5,263 bases of DNA, taken from contig JAUHWJ010000191.1 in assembly GCA_030424705.1 (NCBI GenBank), forward strand, positions 1 through 5,263, read 5' to 3'. Position numbers and translations under genes: made by a program. Shown in pieces: positions 1-4,901 of this stretch. Origin of the DNA: Alphaproteobacteria bacterium (lineage in GTDB: Bacteria > Pseudomonadota > Alphaproteobacteria > Rhodobacterales > Rhodobacteraceae). Position 1 is the stretch's first letter, and each line of letters starts with the position of its first letter. The notes beneath the pieces were generated by a model, which did no database searches, had not been told where the DNA came from, and worked only from the letters and a program-made list of their open reading frames with translations.

Positions 1-170
1 TGACGCGGGACTGGCGGGACGAGAACGCTTACGATTTTTTCGACCGGCTCGACCTCTCGGGTCTCGCCTGGGAATGCCTGCGCCGCAACAGCCGCTACAG
101 GAGGGAGTACCCCCTGCTGAGACGGGGGCTCGCCTCCCCGGCCAGCTGGGGGTTGCGATTTCCCTGTTGA
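1..170 (+). CDS. fseA: FseA-like excision activator, N-terminal half (DUF6499-type), 5' end cut by one base
   Basis: The frame using codons from base 3 reads TRDWRDENAYDFFDRLDLSG and runs to TGA at 168-170. Bases 1-2 are TG, so an ATG starting one base before the window would give MTRDW, a natural start for this family; that base is not visible. The segment has the DWRD..AY, the AWE.LRRN..YR.EY block and the terminal WGLRFP of the short 'transcriptional regulator' domain (DUF6499) that precedes DUF2285 in alphaproteobacterial ICE proteins. It ends one codon after WGLRFP, while the other half continues at once in the next frame. In ICEMlSymR7A the equivalent frame (msi172) is joined to msi171 by a +1 ribosomal frameshift to make FseA, the activator of rdfS. 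I infer the same here. A frameshift mutation or sequencing error is the alternative. TGA at 1-3 could also be the stop of a preceding gene in an ATGA overlap. Confidence 0.8.
   Translation, partial: TRDWRDENAYDFFDRLDLSGLAWECLRRNSRYRREYPLLRRGLASPASWGLRFPC
159..170 (+). promoter_or_regulatory. Candidate programmed +1 ribosomal frameshift site (TTT CCC T, then TGA)
   Basis: In the first frame the codons are TTT (159-161) CCC (162-164) TGT (165-167) TGA (168-170). A slip of one base from TTT to TTC (160-162) gives CCT (163-165), GTT, GAT and so on, producing ...WGLRFP-VDPELAAPGAPVFW, which is what an unbroken family member would look like. A slip at CCC to CCT gives the same protein. For FseA of ICEMlSymR7A the published mechanism, as I recall it, is slippage of tRNA-Phe from UUU to UUC inside a conserved motif, which fits this site exactly. 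The stop two codons downstream limits in-frame readthrough. The frameshift itself is inferred, not seen. Confidence 0.72.
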
Positions 171-744
171 TCCGGAACTGGCGGCGCCCGGCGCGCCGGT
201 GTTCTGGACGCCGAAGGCGGCGCCCGCCGTGGTGACGCTGCTCGCGCCGGTTGCGGACCCGGACTGCGACTCTGTCACGCTCGATCCGGACGGTGTCGAT
301 CTCCGCCGCGAGGCCGACGGCCTGCTCTTCCTTCGTTTGAAGACCGGCGAGCTGCTGGCCCTCCGTCCCGCCGATCTCCACAAAACTGTCGGCGTTCTCT
401 TACCGCTGGACGATCGCTGGCCGGCGCGACGCGCGAACGCCGCGCGGCTCCGGGCGCGTCTGATGGGTCTTCGGGCCCCGCCCGATCCGCTGACCCTGCT
501 ACAGCGCCGCCGCATCGCCAGGGCGCTCCGGGCGCTTGACGGGCGCGAGGCGGAAGCCGTCCTCCGCGCCATCGCCGAGCAACTCTATGGCGAGGCCCGT
601 GTCGGCGCCGAGCCCTGGAAGACGAGCCCGCTGAAGGCGCAAGTCGTCCGCCTGATCGCGCACGGACGGCGCCTGACGGAGGAGGGTTACCGCGCCCTTC
701 TTTTCGGCCGGCGTCCGACGGGGCGCCGCCGGCGCGACGACTGA
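163..744 (+). CDS. fseA: FseA-like excision activator, C-terminal half (DUF2285 domain)
   Basis: This frame continues the N-terminal half after a +1 shift and ends at TGA 742-744, making a fused product of about 247 aa. It contains PVFWTPKAAP, then a hydrophobic-basic stretch (LLFLRLKTGELLALR) and the helix-rich DUF2285 core: LTLLQRRRIARALRALDGRE, a helix with AIAEQLYG, WKTSPLKAQVVRLI and the terminal GRRLTEEGYRALLFGRRP, arranged like a helix-turn-helix unit. Such proteins are transcription activators of ICE excision genes, and in ICEMlSymR7A the fused protein is also the target of the antiactivator QseM. The frame is closed upstream by TGA at 118-120. Its first ATG/GTG/TTG is GTG at 199, which lacks a Shine-Dalgarno and would cut into the conserved VFW block. 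Independent translation is therefore unlikely, which favours production by frameshift. rdfS, the expected target, lies 168 bases downstream. Confidence 0.82.
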   Translation, partial: PVDPELAAPGAPVFWTPKAAPAVVTLLAPVADPDCDSVTLDPDGVDLRREADGLLFLRLKTGELLALRPADLHKTVGVLLPLDDRWPARRANAARLRARLMGLRAPPDPLTLLQRRRIARALRALDGREAEAVLRAIAEQLYGEARVGAEPWKTSPLKAQVVRLIAHGRRLTEEGYRALLFGRRPTGRRRRDD

Positions 745-753
745 CCGCTCGGG

Positions 754-776
754 CGAGGGCCGATCCGTCGCCCTCG
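754..776. repeat. Inverted repeat just after fseA (7-bp arms, 9-base spacer)
   Basis: The arms CGAGGGC (754-760) and GCCCTCG (770-776) are perfectly complementary and start 9 bases after the fseA stop codon. As RNA this would be a short GC hairpin, but no T-run follows, so it is a weak intrinsic terminator at best. It could instead be a protein-binding site in the rdfS control region. Confidence 0.45.
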
Positions 777-795
777 AACGCCCCGCGCCGGGGGG

Positions 796-823
796 TGACG
801 ATTTCCGGGATCGATCTTCGTCA
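796..823. repeat. Inverted repeat in rdfS upstream region (6-bp arms, 16-base spacer)
   Basis: TGACGA (796-801) and TCGTCA (818-823) are perfect complements whose outer ends lie 28 bases apart, so the half-sites are about two helical turns apart, a layout common for dimeric regulators. The self-complementary GATCGATC lies inside at 809-816. It is a candidate operator by position only, and arms of this length can occur by chance. Confidence 0.35.
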
Positions 824-912
824 TCCCTCCTCCGCCCCGAACCTCGCTTCACTCGCCTCCCATAGCCCGGCGCATTTCCGCGACGGGCCCGAGCACCCGG
901 AGGCCCTTCGCC

Positions 913-1194
913 ATGCCCGATCCGAATCAGTCCCTGCCGCCACGCTATCTCCGCACGCCCGAGGCGGCGCGCTTTCTCGGCCTTTCAGGCCGCACGCTAG
1001 AGAAGCACCGGACCTATGGCACCGGTCCGCGCTATTCGAAGATCGGCGGGCGTGTCGTCTATGCGCTCGAAGACCTGCAGGCCTGGGTCATACGGGGCGG
1101 CAAGACCTCGACCTCGGACGAAAGCGGCGAGACCCTGCCGCCCGCCAAGCGCCATGCCGCCCTCGCGCCCGCTTATATGCGCACACGGCGCTGA
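913..1194 (+). CDS. rdfS: RdfS-like excisionase / recombination directionality factor (AlpA/MerR-type HTH)
   Basis: A 93-aa basic DNA-binding protein. Residues 11-59 form a winged helix-turn-helix: RYLRTPEAARFLGLSGRTLE supplies the two helices, GTGPRYSKIGGRVVY the wing, and ALEDLQAWV the closing helix. This RYLRTPEAA..LGLS.RTLEKHR.YGTGP.Y.K.GGRVVY pattern is typical of excisionases in alphaproteobacterial ICEs, including RdfS of ICEMlSymR7A. There it bends attachment-site DNA, biases the tyrosine integrase toward excision and also affects transfer gene expression. The tail after residue 60 (TSTSDESGE..LPPAKRHA) is polar and probably disordered. The start is fixed by GGAGG at 899-903. Four bases separate its stop from the next gene, so it heads the packed run that ends with the transfer genes. 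The integrase partner is not in the window. Confidence 0.85.
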   Translation: MPDPNQSLPPRYLRTPEAARFLGLSGRTLEKHRTYGTGPRYSKIGGRVVYALEDLQAWVIRGGKTSTSDESGETLPPAKRHAALAPAYMRTRR

Positions 1195-1198
1195 CGCG

Positions 1199-1657
1199 AT
1201 GCGCACGACGGTCGATCTCACCTGGGACGAGGGACGCGTCGAGCGCTGGATCCGCTTCGGCCGGATCGCGGAGGAGGCGATCCTGACGCGCACGGAGAGG
1301 CGCGTCTCCTTTGATCCCGGCGCGATCTTCGCGCTGGTCCGCTGGGCGTCGAACGCCTATGGCACGGTCGAGAGCCGGATCGACATCCTGCGCGCGGTCG
1401 AGGCGGGCGCGCCCTGCGCGACCGTGCCCTTCGTGACCCCTGGCGGCGAGATCCTGTTGCGGCTCTCCGGCTGGCCCAAGGTCGAGGCGGCGCTCGCCGC
1501 CATCGAGCGGGTGGAGAGCTGCGGCGTCGCGCCCGAAGACGCATGCCCTGATCATTGGCGCCATGTCCACAACCGGCTGATCGCCGGCCTGACGCACCGC
1601 CTCTATGCGCCGGCCCGGCACGCCGCCTGGCTAAAGCGCCGCGGTATAGCTCCATGA
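1199..1657 (+). CDS. DUF2840 family protein
   Basis: A protein of 152 aa starting at ATG 1199, four bases after the rdfS stop. The same frame stays open upstream inside rdfS, but the start at 1199 gives the usual family N-terminus (TTVDLTWDEGRVERWIRFGR). Recognisable blocks are FALVRWASNAYGTV.SRIDILRA, GGEILLRLSGWPKVE.AL and the C-terminal HWRHVHNRL..GL.HRLY..ARHAAWLKRR. DUF2840 proteins recur between the excisionase gene and traF in alphaproteobacterial ICEs, and their biochemical role is unknown. There is no signal peptide or membrane segment, so it is probably cytoplasmic. No clear Shine-Dalgarno precedes it, suggesting translational coupling to rdfS, and its stop overlaps the traF start (ATGA at 1654-1657). 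A role in excision or transfer is inferred from position only. Confidence 0.8.
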   Translation: MRTTVDLTWDEGRVERWIRFGRIAEEAILTRTERRVSFDPGAIFALVRWASNAYGTVESRIDILRAVEAGAPCATVPFVTPGGEILLRLSGWPKVEAALAAIERVESCGVAPEDACPDHWRHVHNRLIAGLTHRLYAPARHAAWLKRRGIAP

Positions 1658-2163
1658 CCCGAGCCTCTCTCCTTCTTCTCGGCGCTGGCCTCGCCATCGT
1701 GTTGATCGCCGCCTCGCTGCAAGACCGGGCGCCGCGGTTTCTCTGGAACGCCTCCGCCAGCCTGCCGATCGGGCTCTATGCCCTGACGCCGCCAGAGGCG
1801 CTCGCCGTCGGCGATCTGGTCGCCGTGCGGCTGCCGCCGGAGCGCGCCGACTGGGCTGCGTCGCGCGGCTATCTCGGCCGTCAGGCGCTCCTTCTGAAGC
1901 GCATAGCGGCGCTGCGGGGCGCCGTGGTTTGCCGGTCTATCGGATCAATTCTGATCGATGGAGTTGCGGTCGCCGAGGCGGCTGTCGCTGACAGAAGCGA
2001 ACGGCCAATGCCTGTTTGGCGGGGCTGCCGACGGCTGGGAGTGGGACAAGCGTTCCTCTTGGTGGCCGAGACGCCGGACAGCCTCGACGGACGCTATCTC
2101 GGCCCAACGGCCGTCTCCGCCATCGTCGCCCGGGCGCGCCCGATCTGGGCGCGGGGAGGTTGA
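1654..2163 (+). CDS. traF: TraF-type S26 family signal peptidase (conjugal transfer)
   Basis: A 169-aa inner-membrane protease. Residues 5-22 (SLLLLGAGLAIVLIAASL) form the single N-terminal membrane anchor; the rest would be periplasmic. The serine box is NASASLPIGLY, with Ser36 as the likely nucleophile (S-x-P-x-G-x-Y). The lysine box is QALLLKRIAA, with Lys82 as the likely general base. The terminal box is VAETPDSLDGRYLGP (residues 137-151), the counterpart of the DSRxxG box of leader peptidases. All catalytic elements look intact and the length is normal for TraF. RP4 TraF matures the pilin TrbC by cleavage and cyclisation, so a pilin-processing role is likely, though the substrate lies outside this window. 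The start is ATG 1654 in an ATGA overlap with the DUF2840 gene and has only a weak ribosome site of its own. Confidence 0.88.
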   Translation: MTRASLLLLGAGLAIVLIAASLQDRAPRFLWNASASLPIGLYALTPPEALAVGDLVAVRLPPERADWAASRGYLGRQALLLKRIAALRGAVVCRSIGSILIDGVAVAEAAVADRSERPMPVWRGCRRLGVGQAFLLVAETPDSLDGRYLGPTAVSAIVARARPIWARGG

Positions 2164-2167
2164 GGCG

Positions 2168-2872
2168 ATGTCGGTTCAGACGCAGCTGACCCGCCGCGCC
2201 GCTGTCGTCGGAGCTGCAGCGGCGTTGCTCGCAATCGTTGCGATCTCTGCGCCCCGACCGACCGCCGGGCAACCAGCGCAAGCGCGCCCGCTCGCCGCCG
2301 CCGCGCCGGAGATCGAGCGCCATATCGCCGACGTAGCGGAGCGGTTCGACCTGCCGTCGCACTGGATCCGCGCTGTCATCTCGGTCGAAAGCGCCGGCGA
2401 TCCGCGGGCGGTCAGCCGCGCCGGCGCCATGGGGCTGATGCAGGTCATGCCCGACACCTGGGGCGAGCTCCGCGCCGCCCACGGGCTCGGCGACGATCCT
2501 TTCGATCCGCGCGACAACATCCTCGCGGGCGCGGCGTACTTGCGGGAGATGCTCGGCCAGTTCGGCTCCCGGGGCTTCCTCGCCGCCTACAATGCAGGGC
2601 CGGGGCGCTACGCCGAGCATCTCGCAACGGGGCGCCCCTTGCCGCGGGAGACCCGCGAATATCTGGCCGTTCTGGAGCCGATGATCGACGAGGATGCTGC
2701 GGTTCCGCCGCCGCCGCTCGCCCTCTCCGACGCGCCCGACTGGAGAGACGCGCCGCTCTTCGTCGCGGCGTCGGACGCTCACGGCGCAGGCGCCGAAGAC
2801 CCTCCCGGGAGTGCGCGGGAACCGGCTCAATCCGCGCTCTTCGCGCTGCTCCAGACCCGGAGAGCGCCATGA
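2168..2872 (+). CDS. Lytic transglycosylase (SLT family), conjugation-associated
   Basis: A 234-aa protein. TRRAAVVG followed by a hydrophobic stretch to about residue 28 looks like a signal peptide; the paired arginines leave Tat export possible, but Sec is equally plausible. The SLT domain spans about residues 47-170: VISVESAGDP carries the catalytic Glu74, followed by GAMGLMQVMPDTW (residues 86-98), FDPRDNILAGAAYLR, and AYNAGPGRY (140-148). These are the standard SLT motifs in order. The enzyme cleaves peptidoglycan between MurNAc and GlcNAc and, like VirB1, would open the wall locally for the secretion channel. The C-terminal 45 or so residues are Pro/Ala/Asp-rich with no recognised domain. 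GGAGG at 2155-2159 lies 8 bases before ATG 2168, and 4 bases separate it from traF. Confidence 0.9.
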   Translation: MSVQTQLTRRAAVVGAAAALLAIVAISAPRPTAGQPAQARPLAAAAPEIERHIADVAERFDLPSHWIRAVISVESAGDPRAVSRAGAMGLMQVMPDTWGELRAAHGLGDDPFDPRDNILAGAAYLREMLGQFGSRGFLAAYNAGPGRYAEHLATGRPLPRETREYLAVLEPMIDEDAAVPPPPLALSDAPDWRDAPLFVAASDAHGAGAEDPPGSAREPAQSALFALLQTRRAP

Positions 2873-2902
2873 GACCCCCGCGCGCAACCTGGCGTGTTCT
2901 GG

Positions 2903-2918
2903 CCTGCGATGTCGCAGG
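2903..2918. repeat. Palindrome CCTGCGA-TG-TCGCAGG in putative oriT
   Basis: The 7-base arms (2903-2909, 2912-2918) are perfect complements around a 2-base centre, suiting a dimeric DNA-binding protein better than a hairpin. Its right half is also the first of the GCAGG direct repeats, and its left half can pair alternatively with 2923-2929. Accessory oriT proteins often bind such sites next to nic; no such protein is identified here. Confidence 0.5.
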
Positions 2919-2947
2919 TTCGGCAGGCCGGGCAGGATCGGCGCAGG
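2914..2947 (+). repeat. GCAGG direct repeats with 9-base period (iteron-like)
   Basis: GCAGG occurs at 2914-2918, 2923-2927 and 2932-2936, exactly 9 bases apart with spacers TTCG, CCGG and ATCG, and again at 2943-2947 after an 11-base step. Spacers one and three share the pattern NTCG. The third copy contains the complement of the RP4-like nick core. This may be an array bound by a relaxosome accessory protein; chance clustering in GC-rich DNA is possible. Confidence 0.45.
2927..2938 (-). other. Candidate nick site (nic), RP4-like ATCCTG/CCCGGC
   Basis: Read on the minus strand, bases 2938 to 2927 give ATCCTGCCCGGC. The IncP/MOBP nick consensus is YATCCTG/Y with cleavage after G, which places the cut between 2933 and 2932. 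From memory, RP4 has the same 12 bases around its nick. The base before ATCCTG is G here rather than a pyrimidine, the one departure from consensus. With this polarity, fseA-rdfS-traF would enter the recipient first and the relaxase and TraG genes last, the usual order for conjugation genes. The identification is inferred from sequence similarity. Confidence 0.5.
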
Positions 2948-3035
2948 CCCAACGGGAAGGATCGCAAGATAAAAGCGCCGCCGCAGGCGGGCCGCATGCT
3001 GTTGTTCTTTCGGCGAGTTTTACGCGGCGCCCACA

Positions 3036-3058
3036 GTGCCGATGCGGCATCCTGGCAC
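3036..3058 (+). other. Hairpin with YATCCTG motif, alternative nick site
   Basis: The outer arms GTGCC (3036-3040) and GGCAC (3054-3058) and inner arms GATGC (3041-3045) and GCATC (3047-3051) make a near-continuous stem with a 2-base bulge (CT, 3052-3053) and a tight loop. The 3' side reads CATCCTG (3048-3054), which matches the YATCCTG part of the MOBP nick consensus, but the next base is G rather than a pyrimidine. It could be the true nic, a termination hairpin for the transferred strand, or an mRNA structure upstream of the relaxase start. Confidence 0.4.
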
Positions 3059-3119
3059 CCAAGTCTCTGACAAAAAGCGGCTTTCGGCGCGGCGCTGCTA
3101 CCCGTGCGGAGGCGGGGGC

Positions 3120-4886
3120 ATGACGGGCGGCGACGACGATCTCCGCATCCGGCCCGGGCGCATCCGCGACGGCGGCCCCTCGCCCCGCCGGGCGACCCGC
3201 TTCGTCGCCGAGGTGATGCGCGCGGCCCGGAAGGAGGGGCTTGCCGGCCGCCGCTTCGGCGCAGCGGGCCGGGCCAAAGGGACAGGCGGACGCGGCCGCT
3301 TCGCCCGCAGCGCCGCGGGCCTCTCCCGCGCCGGCCGCCGCGTGCTCGTCAAGGCCCGGATCGTCCGGCATGGCGGCGCGAAGCTCAGGTCCGCCCCGCT
3401 CGCCCGGCACGTCCTCTATCTGCAGCGCGACGGGGTCGGCCGGGACGGACGGAACGCCGATCTCTTCGGGCGCGAGGGTGACGTCGTCGATGGACGCGCC
3501 TTCGCCGAGACCTGCCAAGAAGACCGGCATCACTTCCGCTTCATCGTCTCGCCTGAAGACGCTCACCGGCTCGGAGATCTCCGCGCCTTCACCCGCGACC
3601 TGATGGCCCGGGCCGAGCGCGACCTCGGCACGCGGCTCGGCTGGGCGGCGGTCGAGCACTGGAACACCGACCACCCGCATGTCCACGTTCTCGTCCGGGG
3701 CAAGGCCGAGGATGGGCGCGATCTCGTCATCGCGCGCGACTACATCGCACACGGGCTGCGCGCTCGGGCCGAGGACCTCGTCGGTCTCGAACTCGGCCCC
3801 CGCAGCACGCGCGAGATCGCCTCTGATCTGGAGCGCCAGGTCGCCGCCGAGCGCTGGACCGATCTCGACCGCTCCCTGCGCGCGCTGGCCGACGATCACG
3901 CCGGCGTCGTCGATCTCCGCCGAGGGGCGCCCAAGCCGCGCGACCCCGAGCTCCGTCGCCTGATGATCGGCCGCGCCCAGAAGTTGGAGCGTCTGGGGCT
4001 GGCTACGCCGGTCCTGCCCGCTGTCTGGGAGCTGAAGCCCGGAGCCGAGGCGACGCTCCGCGACCTCGCCCTCCGCGGCGACATCATCCGGACGATGCAC
4101 CGGGCCATGGCGGGCGGCCCGGAACGCGCCGCCTCCGACTTCGTGATCGAGGGCGTGCCCGCCGCGCTGATCCTCGGGCGCCTCGTCGCGCGCGGGCTCT
4201 TGGACGATCATCACGGGGTCGCCTATGCGATCATCGACGGGGTCGACGGGCGGGTCCATCACCTGCGCTTCCCCGACATCGAGGCGACCGGCGACACCGC
4301 CCCGGGCGGCGTCGTCGAGACCCGGCCATGGACGCCGAAGGCGGGCGGGCGCGCCCGGCTGGCGCTGGTCGGCCGGTCCGACCTCGATCTCGCCGCCCAG
4401 ATCGAAGCCGAGGGCGCAACCTGGATCGACCGCATCCGGCTCGCCCGCGACCCGGCTCCGCTGAGCGGCTCGGGCTTTGGCGCGGAAGTGCGTGACGCGC
4501 TCGACCGGCGCGCCGAGCGGCTCGTCGCCGAAGGCTTGGCGCAGCGACAGGGCCGGCGGGTGGTCTTCGCTTCTGACCTCCTCGCCACCTTGCGCGCCCG
4601 CGAGTTCGAGACGGCCGCCGCCCGCCTTTCCGCCGAGACCGGCCTGCCGCGACACCGGTCGCGGGAGGGCGATCTGATTGAGGGAACCTTTCGTCGCCGC
4701 CTCGACCTCGCCTCGGGCCGCTTCGCCATGATCGAGGGCTTCGGTCCGGAGGGCGGGCTCGGGTTCTCCCTCGTCCCATGGACGCCGCAGCTCGACCGGC
4801 GCCTTGGCCGCTCGGTGACCGGAACGGTCGGCTCCGGCGGCGGCGTCGACTGGGCCCTCGGCCGAAGCCGCGGCCTCGCGCTCTGA
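3120..4886 (+). CDS. rlxS: RlxS-like relaxase (VirD2-type mobilization nuclease with DUF3363)
   Basis: A protein of 588 aa. The N-terminus DDDLRIRPGRIRDGG is the family signature. The relaxase core covers about residues 75-200. Candidate nucleophile Tyr100 lies in RHVLYLQRDGV; HHFRFIVSPED begins at His137; the metal-binding histidine block is EHWNTDHPHVHVLVRG, with His185, His187 and His189. The remaining roughly 390 residues match the DUF3363 region of this family. The enzyme would nick one strand at oriT, stay linked to the 5' end through tyrosine, and pilot the strand through the secretion channel. Start choice: ATG 3120 has GGAGG at 3108-3112 with 7-base spacing and gives the standard N-terminus. 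The frame is open back to 3036, but that part lies in the putative oriT. Length and motifs look intact. The TraG gene follows 15 bases later. Confidence 0.92.
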   Translation: MTGGDDDLRIRPGRIRDGGPSPRRATRFVAEVMRAARKEGLAGRRFGAAGRAKGTGGRGRFARSAAGLSRAGRRVLVKARIVRHGGAKLRSAPLARHVLYLQRDGVGRDGRNADLFGREGDVVDGRAFAETCQEDRHHFRFIVSPEDAHRLGDLRAFTRDLMARAERDLGTRLGWAAVEHWNTDHPHVHVLVRGKAEDGRDLVIARDYIAHGLRARAEDLVGLELGPRSTREIASDLERQVAAERWTDLDRSLRALADDHAGVVDLRRGAPKPRDPELRRLMIGRAQKLERLGLATPVLPAVWELKPGAEATLRDLALRGDIIRTMHRAMAGGPERAASDFVIEGVPAALILGRLVARGLLDDHHGVAYAIIDGVDGRVHHLRFPDIEATGDTAPGGVVETRPWTPKAGGRARLALVGRSDLDLAAQIEAEGATWIDRIRLARDPAPLSGSGFGAEVRDALDRRAERLVAEGLAQRQGRRVVFASDLLATLRAREFETAAARLSAETGLPRHRSREGDLIEGTFRRRLDLASGRFAMIEGFGPEGGLGFSLVPWTPQLDRRLGRSVTGTVGSGGGVDWALGRSRGLAL

Positions 4887-4901
4887 CTGAAAGGACCGCC
4901 G

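Larger units (their letters stand above)
745..912 (+). promoter_or_regulatory. fseA-rdfS intergenic region, probable rdfS promoter/operator
   Basis: This is the only promoter-sized gap between the activator gene and the excisionase-transfer run. It holds two perfect inverted repeats: CGAGGGC/GCCCTCG (754-760, 770-776) and TGACGA/TCGTCA (796-801, 818-823), the second enclosing the palindrome GATCGATC (809-816). I see no convincing -35/-10 pair, which would fit a promoter that needs an activator, and no U-tract terminator. A strong Shine-Dalgarno GGAGG at 899-903 sits 9 bases before the rdfS ATG. Control by FseA is inferred from ICEMlSymR7A; the binding site is unknown to me. Confidence 0.5.
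2873..3119. other. Probable origin of transfer (oriT) region between transglycosylase and relaxase genes
   Basis: A 247-base gap directly before the relaxase gene, the place where oriT lies in ICEMlSymR7A as I recall. One open frame (2869-3123, 84 codons) crosses it, but its third-position G+C is only about 58% by hand count, against a far higher value in neighbouring genes, and the product resembles nothing I know. The region is dense in structure. On the minus strand ATCCTG/CCCGGC (2938 down to 2927) matches the RP4 nick region as I remember it across 12 bases. A second YATCCTG match is on the + strand at 3048-3054. There are GCAGG direct repeats at 2914-2947, palindrome CCTGCGA-TG-TCGCAGG (2903-2918), competing repeat GGCCTGC/GCAGGCC (2901-2907, 2923-2929), CGGCGC/GCGCCG (2939-2944, 2975-2980) and AAAGC-G-GCTTT (3074-3084). 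The relaxase ribosome site GGAGG is at 3108-3112. The function is inferred. Confidence 0.6.

Noticed and set aside
205..220. A 16-base match between 205-220 and 4329-4344 (TGGACGCCGAAGGCGG).
   Set aside because: Both copies sit in coding sequence (TPKA in each protein) with common GC-rich codons and no similarity beyond; probably chance.
199..744. Independent DUF2285 gene starting at GTG 199.
   Set aside because: It has no Shine-Dalgarno, the start would cut into the conserved PVFW block, and the frame joins perfectly to the upstream half by a +1 shift.
754..776. Rho-independent terminator after fseA.
   Set aside because: The hairpin is GC-rich but no T-run follows, so it is kept only as an inverted repeat of unknown role.
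1937..2887. 316-codon minus-strand open frame opposite traF and the transglycosylase gene.
   Set aside because: The + strand proteins have intact catalytic motifs over the same bases; the minus-strand product is Arg-rich with no domain I recognise.
3036..3119. N-terminal extension of the relaxase to GTG 3036.
   Set aside because: ATG 3120 has a well-spaced GGAGG and gives the family N-terminus; the extension lies in structured, coding-poor DNA.
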